Virus record (IMG/VR): IMGVR_UViG_3300012936_003649
Coordinates: 1-64,000 of that record
DNA from: a virus
Direction: 5' to 3' (one strand)
DNA length: 64,000 nt
Every line of letters begins with the position of its first letter. The first letter of the stretch is position 1. The notes beneath the pieces are model-generated. The model was given only the letters and a program-made list of their open reading frames with translations, was not told the origin of the DNA and did not search any database. Shown here piece by piece: positions 37,926 to 47,573 of the stretch. Both the position numbers and the translations under genes were made by a program.

Positions 37926-39072
37926 AGTACCATGGATGACTATTACCTTAGCGGCAAACGGCGGCATAAAGCCGTGTTGTGTCTACGAAGGTGGTGACTG
38001 GAGTATACATAATGGTGATACTTTAGACAGTGCATGGAAAGACATGGATACGTTAAGGCAAAAATTTATAAATGGTGAAAGGCCTAAAGAATGTAGACAA
38101 TGTTGGAAGCGTGAAGCAAGTTTAGGACACAGCCGTAGAACATGGTACGATGATAAAATAGAAGAATGGCCAAATGAATACAAATTAAATCCGCCTATGC
38201 AGTTACGTCATATGGATTTAAACTTTGGTAATACTTGCAATCTAAAATGTCGTATGTGTGGTAGTTGGGGAAGTACAGCATGGTTCAAAGAAGAAGAGAA
38301 ATTAATTGCTATTGATAGAGATTTCCAACGCAGTAGAGGACCAAGACGTCCTACTATTATCCCAGCAAGTTACTGGGAAGATAAAAAAGATATGTTTCAA
38401 TATTTAGAACGTATTGACTTTAAAGGTGGCGAGCCTATGATGCAAGATGGTATGTATGACTTTTTAGAATATCTTGTTGAATGGGGATACGCTCCTAAAA
38501 TTACTATTGCATATACAACCAATGGAACAAAAACACCAGAACGCTTGAAAGACTTGTGGCCTAAATTTAAAAGAGTAAAATTAATTATTAGTGTAGAAGG
38601 TACAGGAAAACTTTACGAATATATCCGTGGAGGAGATGTACAATCATTAGAAAGTTTAAAAGAAAATATTCATTGGTTTGATCAATTTGAAAATTTGCGT
38701 GGTAGTTTCAACAGTGCAATACAGATATACAATATTTTTGATTTGAACAATTTACTTGAATGGTTTAGAGATACTGTTAATGCTAGTAAAAAATGGCATA
38801 GAGATCCTGACACATTTAAATTTGATTGTTTAGTTTCTAGCCCACCTTATTTGAATATTAATATTATGCCAGATGAATTAAAACAAAAAGCAATAGAAAT
38901 TATAGATGAAAAAAACTATAAAAGTCTGCAAACAATTCGTACAGCATTAACTAGGTCGTCTTACAATAATAAGCAATGGGACTTGTTTGTTCGCTTTACT
39001 AATGAACTAGACAAAATGCGTGGCGGTATTCAATGTTTAGATGTTGTGCCACAACTAAAAGGATACATGTAA
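37912..39072 (+). CDS. Radical SAM protein with N-terminal SPASM/twitch domain
   Basis: 386 residues. N-terminal domain: C4, C22-C23 (KPCCVYEG), GERPKECRQCW (C61, C64). The radical SAM motif is C109-x3-C113-x2-C116 (CNLKCRMC), followed by FKGGEP. The C-terminal tail FVRFTNELDKMRGG..DVVPQL carries the family tail motif. It overlaps the upstream gene by 14 bases, and its TAA shares a base with the next ATG. Confidence 0.88.
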   Translation: MPTCKVPWMTITLAANGGIKPCCVYEGGDWSIHNGDTLDSAWKDMDTLRQKFINGERPKECRQCWKREASLGHSRRTWYDDKIEEWPNEYKLNPPMQLRHMDLNFGNTCNLKCRMCGSWGSTAWFKEEEKLIAIDRDFQRSRGPRRPTIIPASYWEDKKDMFQYLERIDFKGGEPMMQDGMYDFLEYLVEWGYAPKITIAYTTNGTKTPERLKDLWPKFKRVKLIISVEGTGKLYEYIRGGDVQSLESLKENIHWFDQFENLRGSFNSAIQIYNIFDLNNLLEWFRDTVNASKKWHRDPDTFKFDCLVSSPPYLNINIMPDELKQKAIEIIDEKNYKSLQTIRTALTRSSYNNKQWDLFVRFTNELDKMRGGIQCLDVVPQLKGYM

Positions 39073-40343
39073 TGACTAATCCTAAATTTTCACCTTATAA
39101 TTATTGTGTATATTTGAACAACCAGCCTTATATTGATAACGACGGTATGATTTTTTCATGTTGCAAAAACAGAAAAACACGCCTACCTTACAATATAAAA
39201 GATATGCCACTTATTGATATGTTTAACACTCCTGAGTTTATTGAAACTAGAAAACAAATGGCTGAAGGTATTATGCCATTTGGATGTGAACCGTGTTATA
39301 GTGCAGAAGCAAAAGGTCAAAACAATAGTTTTAGAATAAGAAGTTTGAAGGGTGTGCGTTTCAGAGATCATGGACCTGTTAAAACTTTACCGGAGGGTAT
39401 GGATCAATCAATTTATATTAAACCTTACCCTGACACTAAAATTAGGGCTTTAGATTTGAGATTAGGATCAACTTGCAATCTTACTTGCGTTATGTGTTAT
39501 CCTAGTGATAGTAATAAATGGCATAAAATATTTGAAGATTACGCTAGAACTGTAAACAAAGAAACTGAAAATGCAATAAACATTACAATGAATAGATATG
39601 ATCCTAAAAAACTTAATTGGGCTGAAGATCCTAAAGCATGGGATAATATTTTTTGTAGTATTGATGATGATGTCAAAAGGATATATCTTGCTGGCGGCGA
39701 ACCTTTTTATATTAGAGGATTTGAAGATTACTTGGTAGAATTATACAACAAGTGTCCGCAAGCATTTATAGAAATTAATACAAATGCAACACGCCTACTA
39801 CCTGAAAAATATTTGAAAAAATTAAAAGGAGCAAAATTAGGAATCCGTGTTAGCATTGATGGATTAGGAACAGTAGACGAATATGTACGTCAAGGAACTA
39901 AATGGGATGAAAAAGTACAAGTAATCGATCAATACCAAAAATATTTTGATATAACTAGTTTTGATATTACTGTAAGTTCTTTGAATGTGCATAATTTACC
40001 AGACACGCTTCAATGGATTAAAGACAATTATATTAATGAAAATGAGTTTCCTACAATACTTGTACGTCCTGTTATAAGTCAAAAAGGTTTGAGTATTAAT
40101 GTGCTTCCTTTACATGAACGACAGGAGATATTAAACAGATTAAATGCACTATTAGACAATTGGCCTAATTATAAGCGTAAACTTAATATTAATGAAGTTA
40201 TTGCTAAATTGTCTGAAGAACAAGTAGATGAAATTGATAAACTAGGAAGGATTATAAATTTTTGGGAAAAGTCGTCAAAAATAAGTTACGAAAATATCAA
40301 TCCAAAATTAATAAGGTGGGTACATGCAAACAGTAGCAGTTGA
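39072..40343 (+). CDS. Radical SAM protein with N-terminal SPASM/twitch domain
   Basis: 423 residues from the ATG at 39072; an upstream in-frame ATG at 39033 is rejected because it would overlap the previous gene by 40 bases and lacks the family start. N-terminal domain: C12, C30-C31 (FSCCKNR), GCEPCY (C72, C75). Radical SAM motif C135-x3-C139-x2-C142 (CNLTCVMC), then LAGGEP and VSIDGLG. Coupled by TAATG to the upstream gene. Confidence 0.87.
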   Translation: MTNPKFSPYNYCVYLNNQPYIDNDGMIFSCCKNRKTRLPYNIKDMPLIDMFNTPEFIETRKQMAEGIMPFGCEPCYSAEAKGQNNSFRIRSLKGVRFRDHGPVKTLPEGMDQSIYIKPYPDTKIRALDLRLGSTCNLTCVMCYPSDSNKWHKIFEDYARTVNKETENAINITMNRYDPKKLNWAEDPKAWDNIFCSIDDDVKRIYLAGGEPFYIRGFEDYLVELYNKCPQAFIEINTNATRLLPEKYLKKLKGAKLGIRVSIDGLGTVDEYVRQGTKWDEKVQVIDQYQKYFDITSFDITVSSLNVHNLPDTLQWIKDNYINENEFPTILVRPVISQKGLSINVLPLHERQEILNRLNALLDNWPNYKRKLNINEVIAKLSEEQVDEIDKLGRIINFWEKSSKISYENINPKLIRWVHANSSS

Positions 40344-41076
40344 ACATGCAAGTCCAAACCAAGCCAAGGTTGTAAAGATCGAATGGAATATGGGCAAACG
40401 TTGTAACTTTAATTGTAGTTATTGTGATGAATTTACCCATGACCATAAAAGTAAACACATGAGTTTTGAAGTTGCACAACGAACTATTGATAAAATTGTT
40501 AGTAAATTACCTGGTAGAAGATTTAAAATAAATTTAACAGGTGGAGAACCTACTGTTAATCCTAACTTTGAAAAAATATTAGATTACATGTATAGTAAAG
40601 GTATTGATGTTGGATTAACAACTAATGGCAGTAGAACACTAGAATTTTACAAAAGAATACTTCCAAAACTAGCAAGTTTTATTGTTAGTTATCATATGGA
40701 GTATCACAAGAGAGAAGTTATTCCTGAAAACATTGTAGCCTTAAAGAAACTAGCACTAGAACAAGACAGGTATATACACGTACATGTCCACATGATGATG
40801 TTGCCTACAACATTTGACGAAGCAAAAGAAGCAATAGAGTATCTAAAAGAAAATGATGTTCCTGTTGTTATGCGTAGAATACGTCCTGCAAGGATGAAGC
40901 AACATCCTGATAGTAAATTTAACGAAAAAGGTCAACTAATCGAAGGCCCTATATCTAGACCATTTTATGATGGTATTGTAACACAATTATTTAAAAACGG
41001 ATCTCCTTATTATGGAGGAGACAAAGACTATTATTCGGAAGATGAAATAGAATTTTTGGAGAATGCCGGTGTATAA
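40324..41076 (+). CDS. Radical SAM core protein, C-terminal SPASM part encoded separately
   Basis: 250 residues: C27-x3-C31-x2-C34 (CNFNCSYC), then LTGGEPTVNP near residue 72 and LTTNGSR. It differs from the N-terminal-SPASM family and resembles classic radical SAM/SPASM enzymes, but it stops before any auxiliary Cys domain. The next ORF, in the +1 frame, supplies exactly that missing domain, so the pair is a split, frameshifted or recoded gene. AGGTGG 5-6 bases before the ATG supports the start. Confidence 0.82.
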   Translation: MQTVAVEHASPNQAKVVKIEWNMGKRCNFNCSYCDEFTHDHKSKHMSFEVAQRTIDKIVSKLPGRRFKINLTGGEPTVNPNFEKILDYMYSKGIDVGLTTNGSRTLEFYKRILPKLASFIVSYHMEYHKREVIPENIVALKKLALEQDRYIHVHVHMMMLPTTFDEAKEAIEYLKENDVPVVMRRIRPARMKQHPDSKFNEKGQLIEGPISRPFYDGIVTQLFKNGSPYYGGDKDYYSEDEIEFLENAGV

Positions 41077-41437
41077 TACTTTAAAAAATCAAAACAAAGC
41101 AGGAAGTTTTGTCAATGTTGCAACTATACAAGAGCGAGAAGAAGGGTTGACAAAGGTTGAAGAAAATGTTAACGATATATTAGTAAGAAAAGAAAATGAA
41201 TACATTGATTGGTTATGTTGGAGCGGTCAAGAAAGTTTGTTTATTAGAGATAACGGCGATGTTTTCAATGCAACATGTAGAGTAAAGTATTTAGGTAATA
41301 TATATGATGATTTTGATATTCCGACTGAACCAATTATTTGCAAAAAACAATGGTGTGCTTGTGCCGCCGACTTAAATACTTCTAAAGCAAAAGATGTAGA
41401 GTCAGCAAAATATTTAAGGATAAACAATGGAACTTAG
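41063..41437 (+). CDS. Detached SPASM-like domain, partner of the preceding radical SAM core
   Basis: 124 residues in the +1 frame, overlapping the core gene by 14 bases. The C-terminal half looks like the SPASM domain of classic radical SAM/SPASM enzymes: WLCWSGQESLFIRDNGDVF, C (NATC), GNIYDDFD, then CKKQWCACAADL. The chain reads naturally from the end of the core protein (FLENAGV then YNTLKNQN). It may be a real separate subunit starting at ATG 41063, the product of +1 recoding, or an indel in the gene or assembly. Confidence 0.65.
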   Translation: MPVYNTLKNQNKAGSFVNVATIQEREEGLTKVEENVNDILVRKENEYIDWLCWSGQESLFIRDNGDVFNATCRVKYLGNIYDDFDIPTEPIICKKQWCACAADLNTSKAKDVESAKYLRINNGT

Positions 41438-42044
41438 TCAAAGATGGAAAAATAGACGTACCGAAAGATGGTTTTCGGATGCTGATGTTGAAGAAGAAAA
41501 AATTAAAAAACTTTGTGATGTTATACCACATATTCCTTCTCAACAAAGTATTGTAGATCATTATTGGTGTTGCTTTTCCAAAGATGAAAAAGAAATGAGA
41601 GATTTTTTATTTTATCACGTTTTCTTATCTAAAAAAGGTTTTGATCGCAATCATGTTGACGATGACATTCTTCATTTTGGAAGTATACTGACTGCTCCCT
41701 ACGTGCTTGTAGGATTACATAGAAGTGGTATGCCCTCACATAATGATATAGGATTGCACACTGGTGTTTTATTAGCAACTGCATTAGAATTAGAACTTGA
41801 TGTTGCAACAATGGGATGTCAAGCAGGATTTGTAAAAGTTAAAAAATTCAACAAACTTATTAGAAAACATAGAAACATACCGGACAAAAATCATCTTATT
41901 CCAGTAATGGCAGTTTGTGTTGGATATAAAGAAAGACATCCTAAAGAATATTTTTATTTAGAAGATGGAACTAGAGTGAACACACAACTATCAGTTGATA
42001 GAGATAGAAAACCAAATAATTTTGTAGGAAAACATGAGCAATAA
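41427..42044 (+). CDS. Nitroreductase-like flavoprotein
   Basis: 205 residues resembling the nitroreductase/FMN-oxidoreductase family. The N-terminal RWKNRRTERWFSDADV matches the usual RRSxRxF start, and PSQQS parallels the conserved SPxxxN region. The helical segment DIGLHTGVLLATALELELD corresponds to the dimer-interface helix, followed by TMGCQAGF. Family members bind FMN and reduce or dehydrogenate substrates with NAD(P)H or oxygen. A second, similar protein is at 46899 and a more diverged third at 55829, each beside radical SAM genes. Confidence 0.6.
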   Translation: MELSQRWKNRRTERWFSDADVEEEKIKKLCDVIPHIPSQQSIVDHYWCCFSKDEKEMRDFLFYHVFLSKKGFDRNHVDDDILHFGSILTAPYVLVGLHRSGMPSHNDIGLHTGVLLATALELELDVATMGCQAGFVKVKKFNKLIRKHRNIPDKNHLIPVMAVCVGYKERHPKEYFYLEDGTRVNTQLSVDRDRKPNNFVGKHEQ

Positions 42045-43308
42045 AGATAAAGCATTAAAAAGTGATACGTTTTGCTTGTTGCCTTTCATACATATGGCAA
42101 CAAAAACCGATGGCGATATGAAACTATGCTGTCGCAGTTGGCCTGTAGGTAATATAAATGAAACCACAATGAAAGAATTATGGAACAGCGACAAATATAA
42201 AGAAGTAAGACGTATGATGCTTGATGGAGAAAGACCAAAAGAATGTGATGCTTGTTGGCGACAGGAAGATATTGGTGTAAGAAGTATGCGACAGCGTTAT
42301 AACAAAACTAGAACCAAAAAATATTTGTCTCGGTTAGATAATATGTCTGATGATTACACAATGCCTTTTGAAATTCCTGTGCTAGAATCTAAACTTAGTA
42401 ATTTTTGTAATTTAAAATGTCGCATGTGTCATCCACTTGATAGTACAAGTTGGAGTAAAGACTGGGAAACAATTGAACACTTAATGGAAAAAGCCAACGG
42501 AAGTACTTTTAGAAAAGTTCGTGAATTTGGACTGACAAGAAAGCCTTACATAAGTGGCTGGGAAAAGAATGATGAATTTTGGAAAGAGTTTGAAGAACTT
42601 GCTCCGCACTTTGAGCGTATAGAATTTGCTGGAGGAGAACCTTTGATTGATCCTATACATTATCGTATTTTAAATATTCTTAAAAAATATGGAAGTAATA
42701 TAGAATTAAAGTATAGTACTAATCTTACAAAACTAAACTATAAAAAAGATGATGTTATGGAGTTATGGAATCACTTCAAAGGCGTGGAGGTGATGATTAG
42801 TATTGATGGTGTTGACGATGTTTACAATTATATTAGGCAACTAGGTGATTATGAAATTGTAAAAAAGAATATTTTAAAAGTTGTTGATCATCCTAAGGTA
42901 GTTAAAATAGCAGGCGCTTGTACATTCCAAGTATACAATATTTTTAGTATGCCTGAAATTTTTGATCAATTTACAGAAGATCTCAACATAGATATTCATG
43001 CACATAGAGTAAACTATCCAACGTTTTTAGATATGAGATTGATACCTGATAGTGTAAAACAACCGTTGACAAAAAAACTTGAAGATTATGTAGACACTAT
43101 TGAAAACAAAACACATTCAAATTGGACCGAAGAAAGAAAACAAAATGCGATCAAACACGGCAAGGATAATATTGCCGCACTTAATGGAGGTTCTTTGACT
43201 AAAGAGATTCCAGCATTTATTGAATTTAGTGATAGATTAGATCACAAACAAAAAGTAGTAAAAGATTGGAAAGAATTACTTCCAGAATTAGCAAAGGAAA
43301 TAATATGA
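42034..43308 (+). CDS. Radical SAM protein with N-terminal SPASM/twitch domain
   Basis: 424 residues. N-terminal domain: FCLLPFIHMATKTDGD (C14), C32-C33 (KLCCRSW), GERPKECDACW (C71, C74). Radical SAM motif C125-x3-C129-x2-C132 (CNLKCRMC), then FAGGEP and ISIDGVDD. Tail: FIEFSDRLDHKQKV..LPELAKEI. Overlaps the nitroreductase-like gene by 11 bases, suggesting co-translation. Confidence 0.88.
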   Translation: MSNKDKALKSDTFCLLPFIHMATKTDGDMKLCCRSWPVGNINETTMKELWNSDKYKEVRRMMLDGERPKECDACWRQEDIGVRSMRQRYNKTRTKKYLSRLDNMSDDYTMPFEIPVLESKLSNFCNLKCRMCHPLDSTSWSKDWETIEHLMEKANGSTFRKVREFGLTRKPYISGWEKNDEFWKEFEELAPHFERIEFAGGEPLIDPIHYRILNILKKYGSNIELKYSTNLTKLNYKKDDVMELWNHFKGVEVMISIDGVDDVYNYIRQLGDYEIVKKNILKVVDHPKVVKIAGACTFQVYNIFSMPEIFDQFTEDLNIDIHAHRVNYPTFLDMRLIPDSVKQPLTKKLEDYVDTIENKTHSNWTEERKQNAIKHGKDNIAALNGGSLTKEIPAFIEFSDRLDHKQKVVKDWKELLPELAKEII

Positions 43309-44702
43309 TAAGTCAAAAAGCACAGGCAGAAAGACTAGTAAGAAATAATGGAATTATGGTTGCATATGTTGATAGTCATGATACCAGATATAAAGATCCT
43401 TTTATTGAAATGGTCTCAAAAAATATTGCGGAATTTAATACACTTGATTTAAGACAATTAGAACAAAAAGTAATTACAACGACATCTTATTTAGATGCTT
43501 TGCATATAGCACAAAGACAAGGCTGTAAACATTTGTTGTATGTGGAGTTAGGTACTGTTATAGATTGGTGTGACGGTCCTATGAAAGATATTGTTGCTTT
43601 TATTAGATCATATCCGGATAGTAAATTTTTCGGACATATTTTACAACATGCAAACGGATCGTTTTATATACACCCACAGTTTTTTGTAATAGATGTCGAG
43701 TGGGCAATGGAAAACAATATAAGAAGGATTGAGGAAGAAAATCCTAAAATTAAATGGAATGCACCTGTATTTGAAAGGAGCGTTAGTCACTTCCATGATG
43801 GATATACACCTCATTGGGTAAAGATCGGTGAGAAAAAACGTTCTAAAGTCAGAGGACAAGGCAAAGGTTGGAACATTCTAGATGCAATATTTGAAACTGA
43901 CAGTGAAATGCAAGTTTGGCCAGAACATATACGCAATGCTAAAAAGTTTCTTTATCCTACAGTAAAAGAAGAGTGTGTAAAAAATAAAGCAGTAATTTTT
44001 AGCGAAATGAATACAAATAGAGTATATGTCGCTAATACTGAAGAAATCCAGTATGAGAAATATTCTCGTATTTTAGATCATCATGATATAAAATGTGTCG
44101 CTACTCCTGCAAGTGGGTTAAGTACTTTCTTGCTTCCTTTTTATGCACGGGCAGAAAAAACACTTGCATATGATATAAACATTATGTCTTTACATATGAT
44201 CGAACTAATGACAGAAGAATGGGACGGAACTAATTTTAAAGATTTTATAAACACAAGAGTTGTAACTCACCGTGCGTTAGAATCAGTATATAAAGCGAAA
44301 GATGTACATCTAGAAAATGCAGATGCTTTACTTAAAAGTTTTGGAGATGAATGGGTTGATTGGTGGAGAACCAGAGGTAAAAATTCAATTACTACTAAGC
44401 AAATAGATATTTTCAATCATCATACATGGTATAATTTTAAAAATCATTTAATGGGCAACCATGTTACATTGTTAAATATTAGTAATATTATGCACTATGC
44501 ACCTTCTGCAACTTTATTTAATACACAACAAAGAATAGATATATTAAAAAATTTACATAGTTATATTACAACAAATGTTATGAACAAAGAAAATTTACTT
44601 ATACATGGTAGAAGCCCTACTGAAAGTGACCATCCTATTTATGGGTATTTTCGAGAAAGAGATATTGTAAGTAATATAGTATTTCCATGGAGGAGAAATT
44701 AA
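43305..44702 (+). CDS. Hypothetical protein, possible GT-like/Rossmann two-domain protein
   Basis: 465 residues from the ATG at 43305 (AAGGAA upstream and ATGA overlap), not the earlier in-frame ATG at 43266. The N-terminal half (VAYVDSHDTRYKDP, KHLLYVELGTVID, FFGHILQHANGSFYIHPQFF) resembles uncharacterised proteins next to glycosyltransferases in marine T4-like phages. The C-terminal half (ATPASGLSTFLLPFYARAEKTLAYDIN) recalls a Rossmann methyltransferase-like fold but lacks a clear GxGxG motif. Function unknown. Confidence 0.5.
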   Translation: MISQKAQAERLVRNNGIMVAYVDSHDTRYKDPFIEMVSKNIAEFNTLDLRQLEQKVITTTSYLDALHIAQRQGCKHLLYVELGTVIDWCDGPMKDIVAFIRSYPDSKFFGHILQHANGSFYIHPQFFVIDVEWAMENNIRRIEEENPKIKWNAPVFERSVSHFHDGYTPHWVKIGEKKRSKVRGQGKGWNILDAIFETDSEMQVWPEHIRNAKKFLYPTVKEECVKNKAVIFSEMNTNRVYVANTEEIQYEKYSRILDHHDIKCVATPASGLSTFLLPFYARAEKTLAYDINIMSLHMIELMTEEWDGTNFKDFINTRVVTHRALESVYKAKDVHLENADALLKSFGDEWVDWWRTRGKNSITTKQIDIFNHHTWYNFKNHLMGNHVTLLNISNIMHYAPSATLFNTQQRIDILKNLHSYITTNVMNKENLLIHGRSPTESDHPIYGYFRERDIVSNIVFPWRRN

Positions 44703-45403
44703 TGGAAGAAATTAGAGAAATAATTAGACGTAATGCAAATATAATACACAATGAACATATTCCACCTATTCCAGAAGAGTTTAGAGATGGAAAAAATGAT
44801 GCTAAGTTCTGTGATTGGATTATAAGTCATAGCATGTTGCCATCTTTTCCTTTAGATATTGAAATTCCACACGAAGAAATGTATAAAGAAGCAATGGCGC
44901 AAAAGCATCGATTTGTAAAACATAGAGGTAGTAGCAGTCCGGGCTGGTCCAGTATGGCGATCCATGGCACAGCAGTACATCATACTTCACCGAGAGAAAA
45001 TTATTTTGAACAAGACAATATGCCAGAGTATGATTGGACTGAACTTGCAGACCTATGTCCAATTACAAAACAGTGGTTACAAAATTTAGGATTCAAAAAA
45101 TATCAAAGAGTGCGTTTCATGTTACTTGATCCTGGAGGTTACATCAATCCTCACAGAGATGTTGATGTGAGAAAACTTCATGCTTGGAACGTGGCAATAA
45201 ATAATCCTGTAGGACATAAATTTGTCTTAGATGGACACGGAATAATTCCTTGGAAAGTCGGCGAAGTTAGAGGTATTGATATATCTCAACTGCATACTGT
45301 AGTCAATGATGGTGTAGAACCAAGACTACACATGATTATACACGGCCACTTTGATGAAGGAATAGCAAAGACTATTTGCAGGAGTTATGAAAAGTTGGTA
45401 TGA
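44702..45403 (+). CDS. 2OG-Fe(II) oxygenase-like (Asp/Asn hydroxylase type)
   Basis: 233 residues from the ATG at 44702, chosen over 44687 because AGGAGA lies 5 bases upstream and the start forms a TAATG overlap. The iron ligands expected of the double-stranded beta-helix are visible: H151-x-D153 (YINPHRDVD) and distal H198 (SQLHTVVND), with R208 (PRLHMII) suited to bind 2-oxoglutarate. The layout resembles the aspartyl/asparaginyl beta-hydroxylase group. Likely hydroxylates a peptide or small molecule; substrate unknown. Confidence 0.75.
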   Translation: MEEIREIIRRNANIIHNEHIPPIPEEFRDGKNDAKFCDWIISHSMLPSFPLDIEIPHEEMYKEAMAQKHRFVKHRGSSSPGWSSMAIHGTAVHHTSPRENYFEQDNMPEYDWTELADLCPITKQWLQNLGFKKYQRVRFMLLDPGGYINPHRDVDVRKLHAWNVAINNPVGHKFVLDGHGIIPWKVGEVRGIDISQLHTVVNDGVEPRLHMIIHGHFDEGIAKTICRSYEKLV

Positions 45404-46902
45404 CAAAATACGATATTGCTTTAGTAAGTACACCAGTTATGGAGACAAATGTGCCTGCGCCTGCAATCTATTATTTGAAAGGCGCATTAAATCCGCATGG
45501 CTTCAAAACAAGATGTTTCGACTTAGTACGAGATAGTGAAGAGTATTTTGGCAAAGAGGAAAACAAACAAGTAAACAGTTATTTACTTGCTGATTGGCAT
45601 GCTGGCATGCACACAGTAAAGAAAGATAAAGAAATTTATGATATGATTGTTGACTATTACAGAGATTATGTAGTAGAGCGTATTGCTCCCACGCAAGCAG
45701 AATGGGTTGGAATAAGTGTGTTCAGTCAAAACAGTCAAAAATCATCTCATATACTTTGCAAAGTAGTACGTGAAGTTATGCCTGACGCTAAAATTATATT
45801 GGGAGGCACAGGACTTGGCATTAGTATGGGAGGTAAAAAAACATTCGGTACTAGGTTAATTGAAGAAGGATATGCTGATTACTTTATTGACGGAGAAGGA
45901 GAAAACGCTCTTGTTGCATTATTAAAAGGAGATACATCCTATCCAGGTATTAATAGTACACAATATAAACAGATTGACAAAATAGATGATATTCCCTTTC
46001 CTGATTACAGTGACTACCAAGAAGATTACGGCGATATAACTAAAATTACCCTAACTGGGTCACGTGGGTGTGTAAGGCGTTGTAGTTTTTGTGATATAGG
46101 AGCATTTTGGAAAAAGTTTAGATTTAGAAGCGGTGAAAATATTGCAAAGGAAATGATTAGAAATAAAAAAGAATATAATTCAAAAACATACTTCTTTTCA
46201 GATAGTCTAATAAATGGTAGTATGAAAGCGTTTAGAGACCTATGTGTCGTATTAGCAGACTACCATGAAAAACATCCTAAAATTAAAGATAGGATTAAAT
46301 GGGGCGGACAATTTATTATACGTAGTGAAAGACAAAGTCCTGCTTCGGATTATGAATTAATGGCTAAGGCAGGAATGACTTGGGCTAGTATTGGTATTGA
46401 AAGTGCAAGCGAAGATGTTCGCAATCATATGGACAAGCAATTTAGTAATGAGGACATGTATTTTAGCATTGATCAACTTATTAAAAATGGTATAGGCGTT
46501 ACAGCAATGTTCATTGTAGGTTATCCAACTGAAACATTAGAAATGTTTGATGAAAACATAAAATTTTTAAAATACTATGCAGATAGAAATAGTTCTAAGT
46601 ATACAAGGAATGGATTAGATCCAGGAGACTATGGTTGTATCAGAGATATTAATTTAGGACAAACGTTGGGTGTGTTAGACGATAGTCCATTAGCATCAAT
46701 GACTGACGATTTTGAAGGTAAAGACACTTGGGTATCTAAAACAGTAGAAGGACTAGATTTTGAAGAGCGTGTACGTAGGAGAAAAAAACTTTCAAGAGTT
46801 GCAAATGCATTAGGATATAATGTACGTTGGGATGAAAAACAATTACACTTTTTAAATAAAAAATTAGAAGATTGGAAACAAGAAGGGAAACCTATAAGAT
46901 GA
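45400..46902 (+). CDS. B12-binding-type radical SAM enzyme
   Basis: 500 residues. The first 190 residues look like a cobalamin-binding Rossmann domain (YDIALVSTPV, WVGISVFSQN, AKIILGGTGLG, YFIDGEGENAL) although the DxHxxG motif is not evident. Radical SAM motif C224-x3-C228-x2-C231 (CVRRCSFC), followed by FFSDSLINGS and WASIGIESASE, as in the BchE/MiaB-like class with methyltransferase or ring-forming members. An LDFEERVRRRK segment lies near the end. ATGA overlap with the 2OG gene. Confidence 0.82.
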   Translation: MTKYDIALVSTPVMETNVPAPAIYYLKGALNPHGFKTRCFDLVRDSEEYFGKEENKQVNSYLLADWHAGMHTVKKDKEIYDMIVDYYRDYVVERIAPTQAEWVGISVFSQNSQKSSHILCKVVREVMPDAKIILGGTGLGISMGGKKTFGTRLIEEGYADYFIDGEGENALVALLKGDTSYPGINSTQYKQIDKIDDIPFPDYSDYQEDYGDITKITLTGSRGCVRRCSFCDIGAFWKKFRFRSGENIAKEMIRNKKEYNSKTYFFSDSLINGSMKAFRDLCVVLADYHEKHPKIKDRIKWGGQFIIRSERQSPASDYELMAKAGMTWASIGIESASEDVRNHMDKQFSNEDMYFSIDQLIKNGIGVTAMFIVGYPTETLEMFDENIKFLKYYADRNSSKYTRNGLDPGDYGCIRDINLGQTLGVLDDSPLASMTDDFEGKDTWVSKTVEGLDFEERVRRRKKLSRVANALGYNVRWDEKQLHFLNKKLEDWKQEGKPIR

Positions 46903-47573
46903 GGAATATTGAAACATGGAAATCACGCTATACTGTAAAACAGTTTACAGATAAAGAAATTGATTTAGAAGATATGGAATACTTAACAGACCTATTTGAA
47001 TATATTCCTATTCAACAAGGATTGCTAAGTCATTTTTGGTTAAGATTAGGTCCTGAAGAGCAGGATTTTAAAACATTCTTGTATGAAAAAGTTTTTCATA
47101 TGAAAGATAAATCTGAACATATGTATGCTGTTGCTTCATCACCTTATGTATTTCTAGGAGTATATCATCAGCAAGGACTTGTTGGAAAAGGTGGAAGGAT
47201 GTCTCATGTTTCTGAACATGAAGCAATTATAAATCTTGGATTTCATGGAGGAGTGTTATTAAGCGAAGCACTACACTTAGGATACGATGTTTCACAAGTT
47301 GCTTGTCAAGAAGGCATAAACAAAAATTGGCCTGAATTCAATCAACGTGTAAGAGATTTTTTGTCTGAAGAAGATGTTAAAAAATTAATGTTTCATCCTG
47401 CTAGATTACCCAAGGTAGACTTCCATCCAAAATTAGTCATTTGTATTGGTAAAGGTTTACCTTTAACGGAAAATGTTAGTACTGTAATAAGAGATGGTTT
47501 TCCAGCCAAGGTACATCAAAAACCTAAAAAACCTGCAACTAATCTTGTATTAAGGAAACCTGCGAATGAATAA
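46899..47573 (+). CDS. Nitroreductase-like flavoprotein, second copy
   Basis: 224 residues from the ATG at 46899 (ATGA overlap; the earlier ATG at 46872 is rejected). Same plan as the protein at 41427: WKSRYTVKQFTDKEI at the N terminus, IPIQQG in place of the SPxxxN region, and INLGFHGGVLLSEALHLGYD as the interface helix, then QVACQEG. A C-terminal extension is Lys/Pro-rich. It lies between a B12-type and a twitch-type radical SAM gene. Confidence 0.6.
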   Translation: MRNIETWKSRYTVKQFTDKEIDLEDMEYLTDLFEYIPIQQGLLSHFWLRLGPEEQDFKTFLYEKVFHMKDKSEHMYAVASSPYVFLGVYHQQGLVGKGGRMSHVSEHEAIINLGFHGGVLLSEALHLGYDVSQVACQEGINKNWPEFNQRVRDFLSEEDVKKLMFHPARLPKVDFHPKLVICIGKGLPLTENVSTVIRDGFPAKVHQKPKKPATNLVLRKPANE

